A stretch of 64,000 nt of DNA from an uncultured Roseibium sp. (GTDB lineage Bacteria > Pseudomonadota > Alphaproteobacteria > Rhizobiales > Stappiaceae): the NCBI RefSeq assembly GCF_947496995.1, contig NZ_CANMFD010000001.1:1-64000 (forward strand), read 5' to 3'. The position numbers and the translations under genes are program-made. The notes under the pieces are model-generated. The model was not told where the DNA came from and ran no database searches. It saw only the letters and a program-made list of their open reading frames with translations. Of this stretch, positions 43,942 to 53,240 are shown piece after piece (within the stretch, counting starts at the first letter, position 1; each line of letters opens with the position of its first letter).

Positions 43942-45305
43942 TGCATCACCTGATCCGGCAGCCACAAGGCGATATCGGGAAAGGCGACGACGAGACCGAG
44001 CAGAACAAGCTGCACGATCACGAAGGGAATGATGCCCCGATAGATGTCGCGCATTGCCAGCATGTTGCCTGCCGCTCCCTTGAGGTAGAACAGCGCGAAG
44101 CCGAAGGGTGGAGTTAGGAAACTGGTTTGTAGATTGAGCGATACCAGAATGGCGAACCAGTAGATCATCTGCGCCTTGTCGACATGGTCGCCCAGATCCA
44201 TCAGCGGAACGATCGGTGCGAAGATCGGCAGCACGATCAGGGTGATCTCGATCCAGTCGAAGAAAAACCCCATGACGAAGATCATCGCCATGATGGAGAT
44301 CAGCAGACCCCAGTCGCCAAAGGGCAGCGCCCGGGCCGTGTCCACGATGAAATGTTCTCCCCCGACCTTGCGGAAGATGTAGGAGAAGGCCGTGGCACCG
44401 ACGAAGATGAAGAACAGCATCCCCAGCGACGTCACCGATCCGTCCATGGATTCCCGCAGTGTCACCCGGTTCAACCGGCCGCGCAGCAGGCCGATCAGCA
44501 GGGCGGCCACGACGCCGACGCCTGAGGCTTCGGTCGGTGTGGCGAAACCGCCGAGAATGGAGCCGAGCACGGCGGTGATCATCAGCAGCGGCGCCAGGAC
44601 TGACTTCAGTGTTTCAAGCCAGAGCCCGCTTTTTTCCGCGGCGGTCAGCGGCGGAGCCTTGGGAGCAAGCGAGGGCTGAAGAAACGATCGGGTCACGATG
44701 TAGATCACGTAGCAGGCGGCCAGAAGCAGGCCGGGCAGAAGCGCCGCGACGAACAGCCGTCCAAGCGAAATCGACAGCAGGTCCCCCATGAAGACCAGCA
44801 TCACCGAAGGTGGAATGAGGATGCCGAGAGTGCCTGCGGAAGCGACCGTGCCGGCGGATAGCCCCTTGTCGTAGCCGTTCTCGAGCATGGTGGGCAGGGC
44901 CAGCATCGTCAGCATGATGACGGAGGCGCCGATGATGCCGGTGGCGGCCGCCAGGATCGTCCCCATCAGGACGACCGCCAGGGCAAGGCCGCCGGGAACG
45001 ACCCGCATCAGCCGCTGCAGGGTCAGCAGCAGATCTTCGGCAATGCGGGTCTTCTCCATGATCAGGCCCATGAAGATGAACATCGGGGCCGCGACAAGGA
45101 CCGCGTTGTCGATGGTGCCGGAGAAGATCCGGTTGGGCAGCAGGGTCGCATGAACCAGGCGCATGTCGCCGGTCCAGATCGCGAGCAGCCCGAAAATGAG
45201 GCTCGTTCCCATCAGCATGATCGCCACCGGCGCCCCGGAGAACAGCAGCACGATCAGCGAGAGGAACATGGCGCCCGGCAGGATCGCGGAGATCGTCTCG
45301 ATCAT
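43938..45305 (-). CDS. TRAP transporter large permease (DctM family), importer 3
   Basis: A 455-aa polytopic permease with the conserved GASVIMLTMLALPTML, GTLGILIPPSVMLVFMG and FFFDWIEITLIVLPIFAPI segments. It is slightly longer than the paralogues because of a hydrophilic loop around 220-240. It starts 3 bp after dctQ. Confidence 0.92.
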   Translation of the reverse strand: MIETISAILPGAMFLSLIVLLFSGAPVAIMLMGTSLIFGLLAIWTGDMRLVHATLLPNRIFSGTIDNAVLVAAPMFIFMGLIMEKTRIAEDLLLTLQRLMRVVPGGLALAVVLMGTILAAATGIIGASVIMLTMLALPTMLENGYDKGLSAGTVASAGTLGILIPPSVMLVFMGDLLSISLGRLFVAALLPGLLLAACYVIYIVTRSFLQPSLAPKAPPLTAAEKSGLWLETLKSVLAPLLMITAVLGSILGGFATPTEASGVGVVAALLIGLLRGRLNRVTLRESMDGSVTSLGMLFFIFVGATAFSYIFRKVGGEHFIVDTARALPFGDWGLLISIMAMIFVMGFFFDWIEITLIVLPIFAPIVPLMDLGDHVDKAQMIYWFAILVSLNLQTSFLTPPFGFALFYLKGAAGNMLAMRDIYRGIIPFVIVQLVLLGLVVAFPDIALWLPDQVMQ

Positions 45306-45308
45306 GGA

Positions 45309-45842
45309 TCAGGTCTCCCAGGGGCTTTGCAGCATGTCGGGCCGGCGAAGGGCGACAATGACCTTGAGGAGGACGGCCAGCCCGCCGGATATGGTCAGCA
45401 GGGCACCGATCGGGATCACCGACTTGATGATCCAGCGGTTCGGCAGGCCCACCCCGCCGGAGCTGCCTTCTCCGCGCTCGAAGGAGCGCAGCACGAAGTC
45501 ATATCCGAACCAGGTCAGCAACAGCATGAAGGGAATGAGGAAGGCGACGATGGCCACGACCTCCAGCCACAGCCGGGTGTCCTGGCGCATGTTGGCGGAG
45601 AAGATGTCGATCCGCACATGGGCGTTGGCGAGATAGGTCCAGCCGAAGCAGAGCACCGCGATCGTGCCGTGAATGTGCCACTCCAGCTCCTGGAGCTTGA
45701 AGGAGCCGGTTGAGAAGAAGCGCCGGCCGACAACGTCATAGAGAATGACAGCCGCCAGAACCAGCAACAGCCAGCCGCACAGTCTTGCCGCCAGACGGCA
45801 GGGAAACGCCAGCAAATCGGAGAGCCGCAGAAGTGTGTTCAT
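45309..45842 (-). CDS. TRAP transporter small permease (DctQ family), importer 3
   Basis: A 177-aa membrane protein with four hydrophobic segments and the family core FKLQELEWHIHGTIAVLCFGWTYLANAHVRIDI, typical of DctQ proteins that serve sugar-acid or mannitol-type TRAP systems. It is separated from dctP by a strong hairpin. Confidence 0.87.
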   Translation of the reverse strand: MNTLLRLSDLLAFPCRLAARLCGWLLLVLAAVILYDVVGRRFFSTGSFKLQELEWHIHGTIAVLCFGWTYLANAHVRIDIFSANMRQDTRLWLEVVAIVAFLIPFMLLLTWFGYDFVLRSFERGEGSSGGVGLPNRWIIKSVIPIGALLTISGGLAVLLKVIVALRRPDMLQSPWET

Positions 45843-45911
45843 CAGAAGTACCTTGGGTCCGGCCTCAAGTGTGGCCTTGCATCCGGCGAGATGGCGCGGG
45901 ACAACAGCCGG

Positions 45912-45940
45912 AAAGGCCGGGCGCGGGGCGCCCGGCCTTT
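45912..45940 (-). other. RNA hairpin between dctP and dctQ, importer 3
   Basis: AAAGGCCGGGCG (45912-45923) pairs perfectly with CGCCCGGCCTTT (45929-45940) over a 5-nt loop, a few bases after the dctP stop. Only three Ts follow on the transcribed strand. It probably acts as an attenuator or 3'-end stabiliser. Confidence 0.7.
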
Positions 45941-45944
45941 CGGA

Positions 45945-46967
45945 TTATTTCAGGTAAGCAAGGTCGGACCATTCCTGGAAGTTCTTGCGGAACTCCGACA
46001 GGCTTTCCCATGCACGCTTGAAATCCGGATCGGCTGCGGACTGCTCGACGACAACTTCGTCCCAGGACTGACTGAAGGCGGCCATCATCTCGTCGTTCCA
46101 CTGATGCACCTGGACGCCGGCGGCCTTGAGGTCTTCCAGCGGCTGCAACTGCTTGGCTTCCCCTTCGGCGGCGGTCAGGGCGACATTGGCCTGACAGGCC
46201 GTCTGAATGACGGTGCGCTGCTGGTCGGACAGGCCGTCCCAGACATCCTGGTTGACGATGAAGGTGATCAGCGACGTCTGCTGGTGCCATCCCGGGAAGT
46301 AATAGTGGGAGGCGTACTCGTTCATGGCGACCGCCTTGTCGATCAGCGGGAACGAGACTTCGGCAGCGTCGATGGTGCCGAGACGAAGACCGGTCAGCGT
46401 GTCGGCGACAGGCATGGACTGGGCTTCCACGCCGAGCTTGCCCATCACGGCCGCGCCAAGACCGAAGACGCGCATCTTGATGCCCTGAAGGTCTTCCGGC
46501 TTGTTGATTTCCTTGGCGAACCAGCCGGAGGCTTCCGGCACCAGAATGGCGCAAAGTTCGGTGTGGATGTTGTACTCGGCCGTGATGTCGGCCCACAGTT
46601 CATTGCCGCCGCCATAGTACCACCAGGCAGTATAGGCGCGCACATCCGGCCCGAAGGGAACGGCGGTGAAGATCGCCGCGGACGGAATGATGCCCTGGGC
46701 GAAGCCGGGGCTGTACCAGCCAGCGTCCACCGCCCCGGTGGAGATCGCGTCCCACATCTCGTTTCCGCCGACGATGGCGCCCGGCTCGTTGAATTCGATT
46801 TTCAGCTCGCCGCCGGTCAGGGCTTCCACCTGTTCGGTCAGGCGAATGCCGCTATCTCCCAAGAGGGGAAGGGATGAGGGGTAGACGCTCTGCATGACAA
46901 GCGTTTCGGCCTGAGCGGCGACCGAAAGTGAAAGCGCCGCGGCAGCGGCAAGTGCAAAAGTCTTCAT
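45945..46967 (-). CDS. TRAP transporter substrate-binding protein (DctP family), importer 3
   Basis: A 340-aa periplasmic protein with a signal peptide (SVAAQAET, cleavage about 20). DLQGIKMRVFGLG keeps the ligand-binding Arg, and AWWYYGGGNELW is seen in several FcbT/TakP-like receptors. GGGAGGA is upstream of the ATG. It is the first gene of an operon with dctQ, dctM and two SDRs, diverging from an IclR gene. Confidence 0.9.
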   Translation of the reverse strand: MKTFALAAAAALSLSVAAQAETLVMQSVYPSSLPLLGDSGIRLTEQVEALTGGELKIEFNEPGAIVGGNEMWDAISTGAVDAGWYSPGFAQGIIPSAAIFTAVPFGPDVRAYTAWWYYGGGNELWADITAEYNIHTELCAILVPEASGWFAKEINKPEDLQGIKMRVFGLGAAVMGKLGVEAQSMPVADTLTGLRLGTIDAAEVSFPLIDKAVAMNEYASHYYFPGWHQQTSLITFIVNQDVWDGLSDQQRTVIQTACQANVALTAAEGEAKQLQPLEDLKAAGVQVHQWNDEMMAAFSQSWDEVVVEQSAADPDFKRAWESLSEFRKNFQEWSDLAYLK

Positions 46968-47029
46968 CGGATTTTCCTCCCGTTTGCGCGTTCATCTCTG
47001 GTGAATGCCACCGTCAATTTTCAAGTAGT

Positions 47030-47044
47030 ATCCATATTATGGAT
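47030..47044. promoter_or_regulatory. IclR operator half of a pair, TRAP side
   Basis: ATCCATATTATGGAT is a palindrome (6-bp arms around ATT) 63 bp upstream of dctP 3. A near copy lies at 47159-47173. Confidence 0.6.
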
Positions 47045-47158
47045 GATATCGCGCTTGTAAGCGTAGCGTCATGAAACAAAAAATGTAAGGGAAAATTTGC
47101 AATCTGTTGAATTGTAGGAAAAAGAGAGACAGAATACGGAAGCTGAAAAGAGATTAGT

Positions 47159-47173
47159 ATCCACAATATGGAT
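47159..47173. promoter_or_regulatory. IclR operator half of a pair, overlapping the iclR start codon
   Basis: ATCCACAATATGGAT differs from 47030-47044 at two positions and includes the putative ATG at 47168. Binding here would block iclR itself, suggesting autoregulation. Confidence 0.55.
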
Positions 47174-47989
47174 AGTGCAATGCAACAAAAAGAGGTGGAG
47201 CCGGGCGGGGCGCAGAGTGTCGATCGGGCACTCGGCCTGCTGTCGGCAATCGCCCGGGCAGGCGGAAACGCCGTATCGATCAACACTCTGGTTGAGCAAA
47301 GCGGGCTGAGCCGCCCGACCGTCCGGCGCATGCTGCTGGCGCTCATCCGGGCCGGAATGGTCGAGCAGGACGAGGACAGCCGGTCCTATGCCCTGGGGCC
47401 GGAAAGTTATGTCATCGGTCTGATGGCGAACCGGCGGTTCGATCTTCTCGATCTGGCGATTGACAGTCTTGGCGCGCTGGCACGGGAGAGTGAGGACACC
47501 TGCTTTCTGTCGATCCGGCGCGGACGTCATTCGGTTTGCCTGCACCGGGAGGACGGCCCCTTTCCCATTCGCACTTACGCCCTTCAGGCCGGGCAACGAC
47601 ATCCGCTCGGGGTTGGAGCCGGTGCAATGGCGATCCTGGCGGCCCTGTCCGACCGGGAAGTGGACGACGTGATCGCCGACAACGCGCAAACTCTCGCGAG
47701 CGGGTATCCGGGCTATACGCTGGAGCTTCTCCGGGAGCATGTGAAGGAAACCCGGGAGCGCGGCTGGTCCGTCAATCCCGGGCTTTATCTGCCCAATTCA
47801 TGGGCGGTGGGCATTGCGCTCATGGCCCCGAGCGGAGAACCGATCGGGGCCCTGTCCATCGCTGCGCTGGACACGCGTATGCAGCCCGACCGCCAGCTCG
47901 AGATTGCCGGTCTTCTGAAACGTGAAAAACGCACGATAGAAGCGAAGCTGAACAGAAAACTGGAATTCAACAATCCGGGCACGGCCTGA
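47168..47989 (+). CDS. IclR family transcriptional regulator
   Basis: A 273-aa regulator with a winged HTH (about 15-75: INTLVEQSGLSRPTVRRMLLALI) and an IclR effector domain (HPLGVGAGAMAILAAL, then NSWAVGIALMAPSG). The start may be ATG 47168 or the in-frame ATG 47180, which has GGAT 6 nt upstream. It probably controls the divergent TRAP/SDR operon and the thiolase operon that follows 31 bp later. Confidence 0.88.
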   Translation: MDSAMQQKEVEPGGAQSVDRALGLLSAIARAGGNAVSINTLVEQSGLSRPTVRRMLLALIRAGMVEQDEDSRSYALGPESYVIGLMANRRFDLLDLAIDSLGALARESEDTCFLSIRRGRHSVCLHREDGPFPIRTYALQAGQRHPLGVGAGAMAILAALSDREVDDVIADNAQTLASGYPGYTLELLREHVKETRERGWSVNPGLYLPNSWAVGIALMAPSGEPIGALSIAALDTRMQPDRQLEIAGLLKREKRTIEAKLNRKLEFNNPGTA

Positions 47990-48020
47990 CCGGCCTGCCC
48001 GGACGCCCGGGAGAAACAAG

Positions 48021-49190
48021 ATGAACCATGCTCAGATTGTGGGTTGGGCCCACAGCAAATTCGGAAAATCCGAAACACCGGGCCTGGAAGGCTTGATGGC
48101 CGAAGTCGTGCCTGCCGCGCTGGAGCATGCCGGTGTTGGCGCGACCGACGTCGACGGCATCTTCGTCGGTGTCTTCAACAACGGGTTTTCCGCCCAGGCA
48201 TTCGAGGGCGCGCTGGTCGGCATGGCGCTCGACGACTTGCGCAATGTGCCGGCCGTGCGCCTGGAAAATGCCTGCGCAACCGGCTCTGCCGCGCTCTATG
48301 CGGCGATGGATTTCATCGCTGCGGGCCGCGGCAAGGTTGCCCTGGTCGTCGGCGCGGAGAAGATGACCGCCGTTCCCACGTCCCGTGCCGGCGACATCAT
48401 GCTCAGCGGCTGCTACCGGGAAGAGGAAGACCGGGTGGATGCGGGGTTCGCCGGCATCTTCGGCAAGATCGCCCAGACCTATTTTCAGGAAAACGGCGAC
48501 CATTCCAGAGAGTTGGCGATGATCGCGGCCAAGAACCACAGCAATGGCCTCCGCAACCCCTACGCTCACATGCGCAAGGACCTGGACGCGGACTTCTGCA
48601 ACACGGTCACCGACAAGAATCCGCTGGTGGCCGGCCCCCTGAGGCGGACAGATTGTTCGCTGATCTCCGACGGCGCCGCAGCCCTTGTCCTGGCAGCTCC
48701 GGATGTGGCGGAGACCCTGGATCGGGCCATCGGCTTCAGGGCGCGCAACCAGGTGAACGATGTCCTGGCCCTGTCGCGCCGTGACGTAACCGAATTTGCC
48801 GGCGCGCGGGCAGCATGGAAAGCCTCTCTGGAAGAGGCTGGCCTGTCCCTCGACGATCTGGATATGGTGGAAACCCATGACTGCTTCACCATTGCCGAGC
48901 TTCTGGAATATGAGGCCATGGGGCTGGCCGGGCGCGGCCAGGGGGGCCGGGTCGTTCGCGAGGGGATCACCGCGCGCGACGGCAAGCTGCCGGTCAATCC
49001 TTCCGGCGGGCTGAAGTCGCGGGGCCATCCTCTGGGGGCCACCGGTGTCTCCCAGCACGTGATGGCGGCAATGCAGCTGGCGGGCGAAGCCGGAGACATG
49101 CAGCTCCCCGATGTCGGGCTGGCCGGTGTCTTCAACATGGGCGGTGCTGCCGTCGCGAATTACGTGTCCATTCTGGAGCGGGTAAAATGA
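48021..49190 (+). CDS. Thiolase family protein (SCP2-thiolase-like)
   Basis: A 389-aa thiolase-fold enzyme with nucleophile Cys in LENACATGSAAL (about residue 88), His in ETHDCFT (about 292) and the C-terminal GHPLGATGVSQ; the usual second Cys motif is replaced by VFNMGG. This is the SCP-x/acetyl-CoA acetyltransferase-like branch that cleaves or forms a beta-ketoacyl-CoA bond. It is coupled by ATGA to the ligase. Confidence 0.88.
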   Translation: MNHAQIVGWAHSKFGKSETPGLEGLMAEVVPAALEHAGVGATDVDGIFVGVFNNGFSAQAFEGALVGMALDDLRNVPAVRLENACATGSAALYAAMDFIAAGRGKVALVVGAEKMTAVPTSRAGDIMLSGCYREEEDRVDAGFAGIFGKIAQTYFQENGDHSRELAMIAAKNHSNGLRNPYAHMRKDLDADFCNTVTDKNPLVAGPLRRTDCSLISDGAAALVLAAPDVAETLDRAIGFRARNQVNDVLALSRRDVTEFAGARAAWKASLEEAGLSLDDLDMVETHDCFTIAELLEYEAMGLAGRGQGGRVVREGITARDGKLPVNPSGGLKSRGHPLGATGVSQHVMAAMQLAGEAGDMQLPDVGLAGVFNMGGAAVANYVSILERVK

Positions 49191-50815
49191 GTTTCGAAAC
49201 CGCCAATCGGGACACGGCCCTTCCCTGGTCGACCCGCACCTCGAACATCGCGCATTTCCTGTCCCGAAATGCGCGCCGCCTCGGAGACCGCCCGGCGATC
49301 ATCTGGGACGACGACCGCTGGACATGGCGGGAGCTGGATGCCCGCGTATCGTCTCTCGCCATAGCCATGCGTGAGGACTTCGGCATCCGTCATGGGGATC
49401 GGGTGCTCGTTCAGTCGCCGAACAACAACCAGATCATCGAGATCATGCTGGCCTGTTTTCGGATTGGCGCGGTCTGGGTGCCGTCCAATTTTCGCCAGGG
49501 TGCGGATGAAGTCGCCTATCTGGCGCAAAAGGCCGGCGCGGCGATGATGTTCTGCGAACAGGGCTTTCCGGCCCACGCCGCGGCCTGCCGCGCGGCCCTG
49601 CCGGACATGGTGGAGGTGGTTGCAATCGGCAACGCGGATTTCGGGCCTTCCTACGAAGCCCTGATCGCGAAGAACCTCGGCAAGGACATGCCCAATGCCG
49701 ATGTCGACCGCGATGCACCCTGCTGGCTGTTCTTCACCTCCGGCTCTACCGGGCGTCCCAAGGCCGTCGTTCTCACCCACGGTCAGCTGACATTCACCAT
49801 CGTCAATCACCTGAACGACCTGATGCCGGCCTCCACGCCGGAAGACGTCAGCCTTGTGGTGGCGCCTTTGTCCCACGGTGCGGGGATGCATCAGCTGACT
49901 CAGCTCGCCGTCGGCGCCGTCAGTGTTCTGCTGCCGGCAGGCCGGTTTGACCCGGCTGTGGCCTGGGAGCTGGTGGCGCGCCACAAGGTGACGAACATGT
50001 TCACCGTGCCGACCATCGTGAAGATGCTGGTCGAGCATCCCTCCGTCGACGAGCATGACCACGGCAGCCTGCGCTATGTCATCTATGCCGGCGCGCCGAT
50101 GTACCGGGAAGATCAGAAGTTCGCCCTGCGCAAACTGGGCAAGGTTCTGGTCCAGTATTTCGGTCTGGGCGAAGTCACGGGCGCGATCACCGTGCTGCCG
50201 CGTCATGACCATCATCTTGAGGATGGTCCTCAAGCCAGGGTCGGAACCTGCGGAATCGAACGCACGGGCATCCAGATCAGCATTCAGGACGAAGACGGCA
50301 AGCATCTGCCGCCCCTCGCCAGCGGTGAAATCTGCGTGACCGGCCCCGCAGTCTGCGCCGGCTACTACCAGGACGCGGAAGCCAACAAGAAGGCTTTCCG
50401 CGATGGCTGGTTTCGCACGGGGGATCTCGGCCACATGGATGCGGAGGGCTACCTCTACATCACCGGACGTGCATCGGACATGTACATCTCCGGCGGCTCC
50501 AACGTCTATCCGCGCGAGGTGGAGGAGCTTCTCCTGACCCATCCGGCGCTGAAGGAGGTCGCGGTGCTCGGCATTCCCCATCCGAAATGGGGCGAGACCG
50601 GACTTGCCGTCTGTGTTGCCGAAGAAGGGCAGGAGCTGGACGAGATGTCGCTGCTGGCCACGCTGCATGGCCGCCTGGCGAAATACAAGCTGCCGACCCA
50701 TTTCGTCTTTCTGTCCGACATGCCGAAGACCGGCTACGGCAAGATCACCAAGAAGCTCATTCGCGAAGAGCTGACCGCACGCGGTTTGATGCCCGTGCTG
50801 GAGGGCACCTCATGA
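49187..50815 (+). CDS. Acyl-CoA synthetase (AMP-forming)
   Basis: A 542-aa ANL ligase with P-loop FFTSGSTGRPKAVVLTHGQ (about 181-199), the region around VLVQYFGLGEVTGA (A5), GWFRTGDLGHMD (A7-A8) and the C-terminal catalytic Lys segment KTGYGKITKK. It activates a carboxylic acid as a CoA ester, presumably the substrate of the co-transcribed thiolase. Long-chain versus aromatic substrate cannot be decided. Confidence 0.88.
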   Translation: MSFETANRDTALPWSTRTSNIAHFLSRNARRLGDRPAIIWDDDRWTWRELDARVSSLAIAMREDFGIRHGDRVLVQSPNNNQIIEIMLACFRIGAVWVPSNFRQGADEVAYLAQKAGAAMMFCEQGFPAHAAACRAALPDMVEVVAIGNADFGPSYEALIAKNLGKDMPNADVDRDAPCWLFFTSGSTGRPKAVVLTHGQLTFTIVNHLNDLMPASTPEDVSLVVAPLSHGAGMHQLTQLAVGAVSVLLPAGRFDPAVAWELVARHKVTNMFTVPTIVKMLVEHPSVDEHDHGSLRYVIYAGAPMYREDQKFALRKLGKVLVQYFGLGEVTGAITVLPRHDHHLEDGPQARVGTCGIERTGIQISIQDEDGKHLPPLASGEICVTGPAVCAGYYQDAEANKKAFRDGWFRTGDLGHMDAEGYLYITGRASDMYISGGSNVYPREVEELLLTHPALKEVAVLGIPHPKWGETGLAVCVAEEGQELDEMSLLATLHGRLAKYKLPTHFVFLSDMPKTGYGKITKKLIREELTARGLMPVLEGTS

Positions 50816-51654
50816 GCCGGTCTCACCTGATCCGGCATCCGGGACCGCCGACAGTGCCGCGCCGGCATGTGGTGAGCGGCTCCGCCGAACCGCTTTCCTT
50901 CAGCCTCGGCGAAGGGGCGATGCTCATGACCGCCATTGCCGAAGTCATGGACGCCGCCGGGTGCGACAGCGCGGTGGTCCGCCTCGACGGGCTGGTCATG
51001 GGGCCGTACAAGTTCGTCATGCCGGACACCTCCCCGGACGAGGAGCATGTCGCCTGGTACAGTCAGACCCACGACGGGCAGGGCGCGACCCTGACACAGG
51101 GGACCGCGATTGTCGGCAGGCGGAACGGCGAATGGTTTCTGCATTGCCATGCCATCTGGGACGATCCGCAACACGGGCGCCGCGCCGGTCATCTGTTGCC
51201 CGACCAGGTAACGATTGGCGCCGATTATTCCGGCGACGGCTACCGGTTCGATGGTGGTTGTTTCGATGTCACCGAGGATGCGGAAACGAATTTCTCCTTC
51301 TTCCGGCCCCGGAAGCTGAGAGACACGCCTGCCATCAATGCCGCCATCGTCTCGCTTGCGCCCCATGAGGATCTGTCGACCGCCGTTGCCGAGCTTTCCG
51401 GCGAACTGGAACTTGGCAATGCGGTGGTTCTGGGGATCGGAAGTCTGATCGGGGCCGATTTCACCGATGGATCCTCAATGGAATCGCCGATTTCGGAAGT
51501 TCTTTTTCTCAACCGGGCGCGGGCGGCCGGACCGGACGGGTCCTTCCTGCCGACCTTCTGCGTCGATCCGGACGGCAATTTCTTCGAAGGCGATATCCTG
51601 CCCGGCAAGGCGCCGATCTGCGTCACCTTCGAGATGATCCTCGTTGCCGGTTAG
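50812..51654 (+). CDS. Tandem PPC (DUF296) domain protein
   Basis: A 280-aa protein made of two PPC/DUF296-like repeats. The first (about 25-145) has GEGAMLMTAIAEVM and the metal-type HxH plus GGHLL-like end (FLHCHAIWDD, AGHLLPDQV). The second (about 165-280) has HEDLSTAVAELSGEL and VVLGIGSLIGADFTDG but no HxH. PPC domains are known from plant AT-hook proteins and bacterial proteins of unclear function. Here ATGA coupling to an acyl-CoA ligase and thiolase points to a metabolic role, for example binding or converting an acyl intermediate. Confidence 0.75.
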   Translation: MSRSHLIRHPGPPTVPRRHVVSGSAEPLSFSLGEGAMLMTAIAEVMDAAGCDSAVVRLDGLVMGPYKFVMPDTSPDEEHVAWYSQTHDGQGATLTQGTAIVGRRNGEWFLHCHAIWDDPQHGRRAGHLLPDQVTIGADYSGDGYRFDGGCFDVTEDAETNFSFFRPRKLRDTPAINAAIVSLAPHEDLSTAVAELSGELELGNAVVLGIGSLIGADFTDGSSMESPISEVLFLNRARAAGPDGSFLPTFCVDPDGNFFEGDILPGKAPICVTFEMILVAG

Positions 51655-51728
51655 GGTGTGGACCTTCTTGACCGGCACCTTCATGTTTTTACCGGCCCAG
51701 ACCGGCGATGCCGGGGCAGGCAATGACG

Positions 51729-52745
51729 TCAGGCGCTGGAACCGCCCACGCTGAGCTGCGGCGCGATTTCTATACGGACCGGGTCATTTTTACCTGATCG
51801 GCCCCCTCGCAGCAGGGAAACGATCAGCTCGCCGGCGGACCGGCCGATTTCGGCCGGATGCGGGTCGATGGTCGTGAGGGTCGGAAAACAGACGGCGGAA
51901 ATATCGTAGGCGCCGAACCCGGCGATCGCAATGTCTTCGGGCACCCGGACGCCCTTGCGCGCGCATTCCGTCAAGGCGCCGAAAGCAGAGAGATCCGACA
52001 CGCAGATCACCGCCTCGGTGTCGGCATGATCCCGCAGCAGGCGGGACATGGCATCGGCACCCTCGCGCATGGAGATCGGCGGGTCACCAACACTGATCAG
52101 CCGATCCGGCGACAGACCGTGGTATTTCATCGCGGCGACGAATCCGCGCCTGCGATCGGCTCCCCGCGTGTCGCCGTTCGTGTCTCCCCCGAGAAAGGCG
52201 AGACGCTTGCGACCTGAAGCAACCAGGTGCCCGACCAGATCATGCATTGTCGTCGCATTGGAAAATCCGACAACGTGGCCGATCGGATCTTCCGGCAGAT
52301 CCCAGGTTTCGATCACGGGGATCTGCGCCCGCCGCAGAAGCTCGCGTGTTCTCCCGGTGTGCCGCCCGCCCGTCAGGACAATGGCCTCGGGCCTGCGCCG
52401 GAGGAACTGCTCGACGATCTCCTCCTCCTCGTGAACGTCGTAGTTGCTGTAGCCCAGCAGCACCTGCAGGCCTGCCGGTTTCAGCGCGGTCGACAAGGCT
52501 GCGGTGGTGTCGGCGAAATTCGCGTTGTTGAGGGAGGGGATGATGACGGCCACGAAACCGGTTTTCTGGGTCCGGAACGTGGCGGCATTGCTGTCGAAGA
52601 CGTAGCCGAGCTCCTCGGCGATGCCAAGAATACGCTTTCTCGTGTCTTCACTGACGGAGGCATGCTGCTTGAAGGCGCGGCTGACGGTCATGACCGAGAC
52701 GCCCGCCTTTTGCGCGACGTCCTTCATCGTTGCAATACGTTGCAT
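51729..52745 (-). CDS. LacI family regulator, gluconate-type repressor
   Basis: A 338-aa LacI-family protein with HTH (about 6-27: MKDVAQKAGVSVMTVSRAFK), a hinge helix and a periplasmic-binding-like effector domain. The protein and the gene order with gluconokinase and idonate enzymes match GntR/IdnR-type repressors, which respond to gluconate or idonate-derived ligands. Its start abuts the gntK stop. The likely operator is the perfect palindrome at 54051-54064. Confidence 0.87.
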   Translation of the reverse strand: MQRIATMKDVAQKAGVSVMTVSRAFKQHASVSEDTRKRILGIAEELGYVFDSNAATFRTQKTGFVAVIIPSLNNANFADTTAALSTALKPAGLQVLLGYSNYDVHEEEEIVEQFLRRRPEAIVLTGGRHTGRTRELLRRAQIPVIETWDLPEDPIGHVVGFSNATTMHDLVGHLVASGRKRLAFLGGDTNGDTRGADRRRGFVAAMKYHGLSPDRLISVGDPPISMREGADAMSRLLRDHADTEAVICVSDLSAFGALTECARKGVRVPEDIAIAGFGAYDISAVCFPTLTTIDPHPAEIGRSAGELIVSLLRGGRSGKNDPVRIEIAPQLSVGGSSA

Positions 52746-53240
52746 TCATCCCCTCTCGCGAAGTCCGGCGAGCAGGTCCGCGATGATCTGCTCGCGTGGT
52801 TGGTCGATGGAAGCTTTCACGGAAAGCTCATCAGCGGCCGGAGGCTCCAGCGTCGCCAACTGGCTGTCGAGAAGGGCGACGGGCATGAAGTGACCCGTGC
52901 GGTGCTTCATGCGCTCCACGAGCACTTCGCGCGAGCCTTCGAGAAACAGAAAGGTGACGGGACGGCCCGCCTCCTGGGCAATGCGTTCGCGGTAAACCCG
53001 CTTCAGCGCGGAACAGGCGATGACAACCGGTCCCTCGGTGTCGAGCTTTCGGCCGACCTGGTCGAGCCACGGCTCCCGGTCGGTATCGTTCAACGGTTCC
53101 CCGCGGCTCATCTTGTCGATATTGGTCTGCGGGTGCAGGTCGTCGCCGTCGATGAAGCGGCCACCGATGGCTTTGGCAAAGCTTTCTCCGATTTCGCTCT
53201 TGCCGCAGCCGGAGACGCCCATCATCACATAGGCGGTCAT
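52746..53240 (-). CDS. gntK: Gluconokinase
   Basis: A 164-aa P-loop kinase that makes 6-phosphogluconate from gluconate and ATP. Walker A GVSGCGKS is at 8-15. FIDGDDLHP, CSALKRVYRERI and LEGSREVLVERMKHRTGHFMP are GntK signatures, and the length is normal. Its start overlaps the idnO stop by one base. Confidence 0.93.
   Translation of the reverse strand: MTAYVMMGVSGCGKSEIGESFAKAIGGRFIDGDDLHPQTNIDKMSRGEPLNDTDREPWLDQVGRKLDTEGPVVIACSALKRVYRERIAQEAGRPVTFLFLEGSREVLVERMKHRTGHFMPVALLDSQLATLEPPAADELSVKASIDQPREQIIADLLAGLRERG

Noticed and set aside
50812-51654. Calling the tandem PPC protein a DNA-binding regulator.
   Set aside because: There is no AT-hook or HTH, and translational coupling to ligase and thiolase favours a metabolic role.
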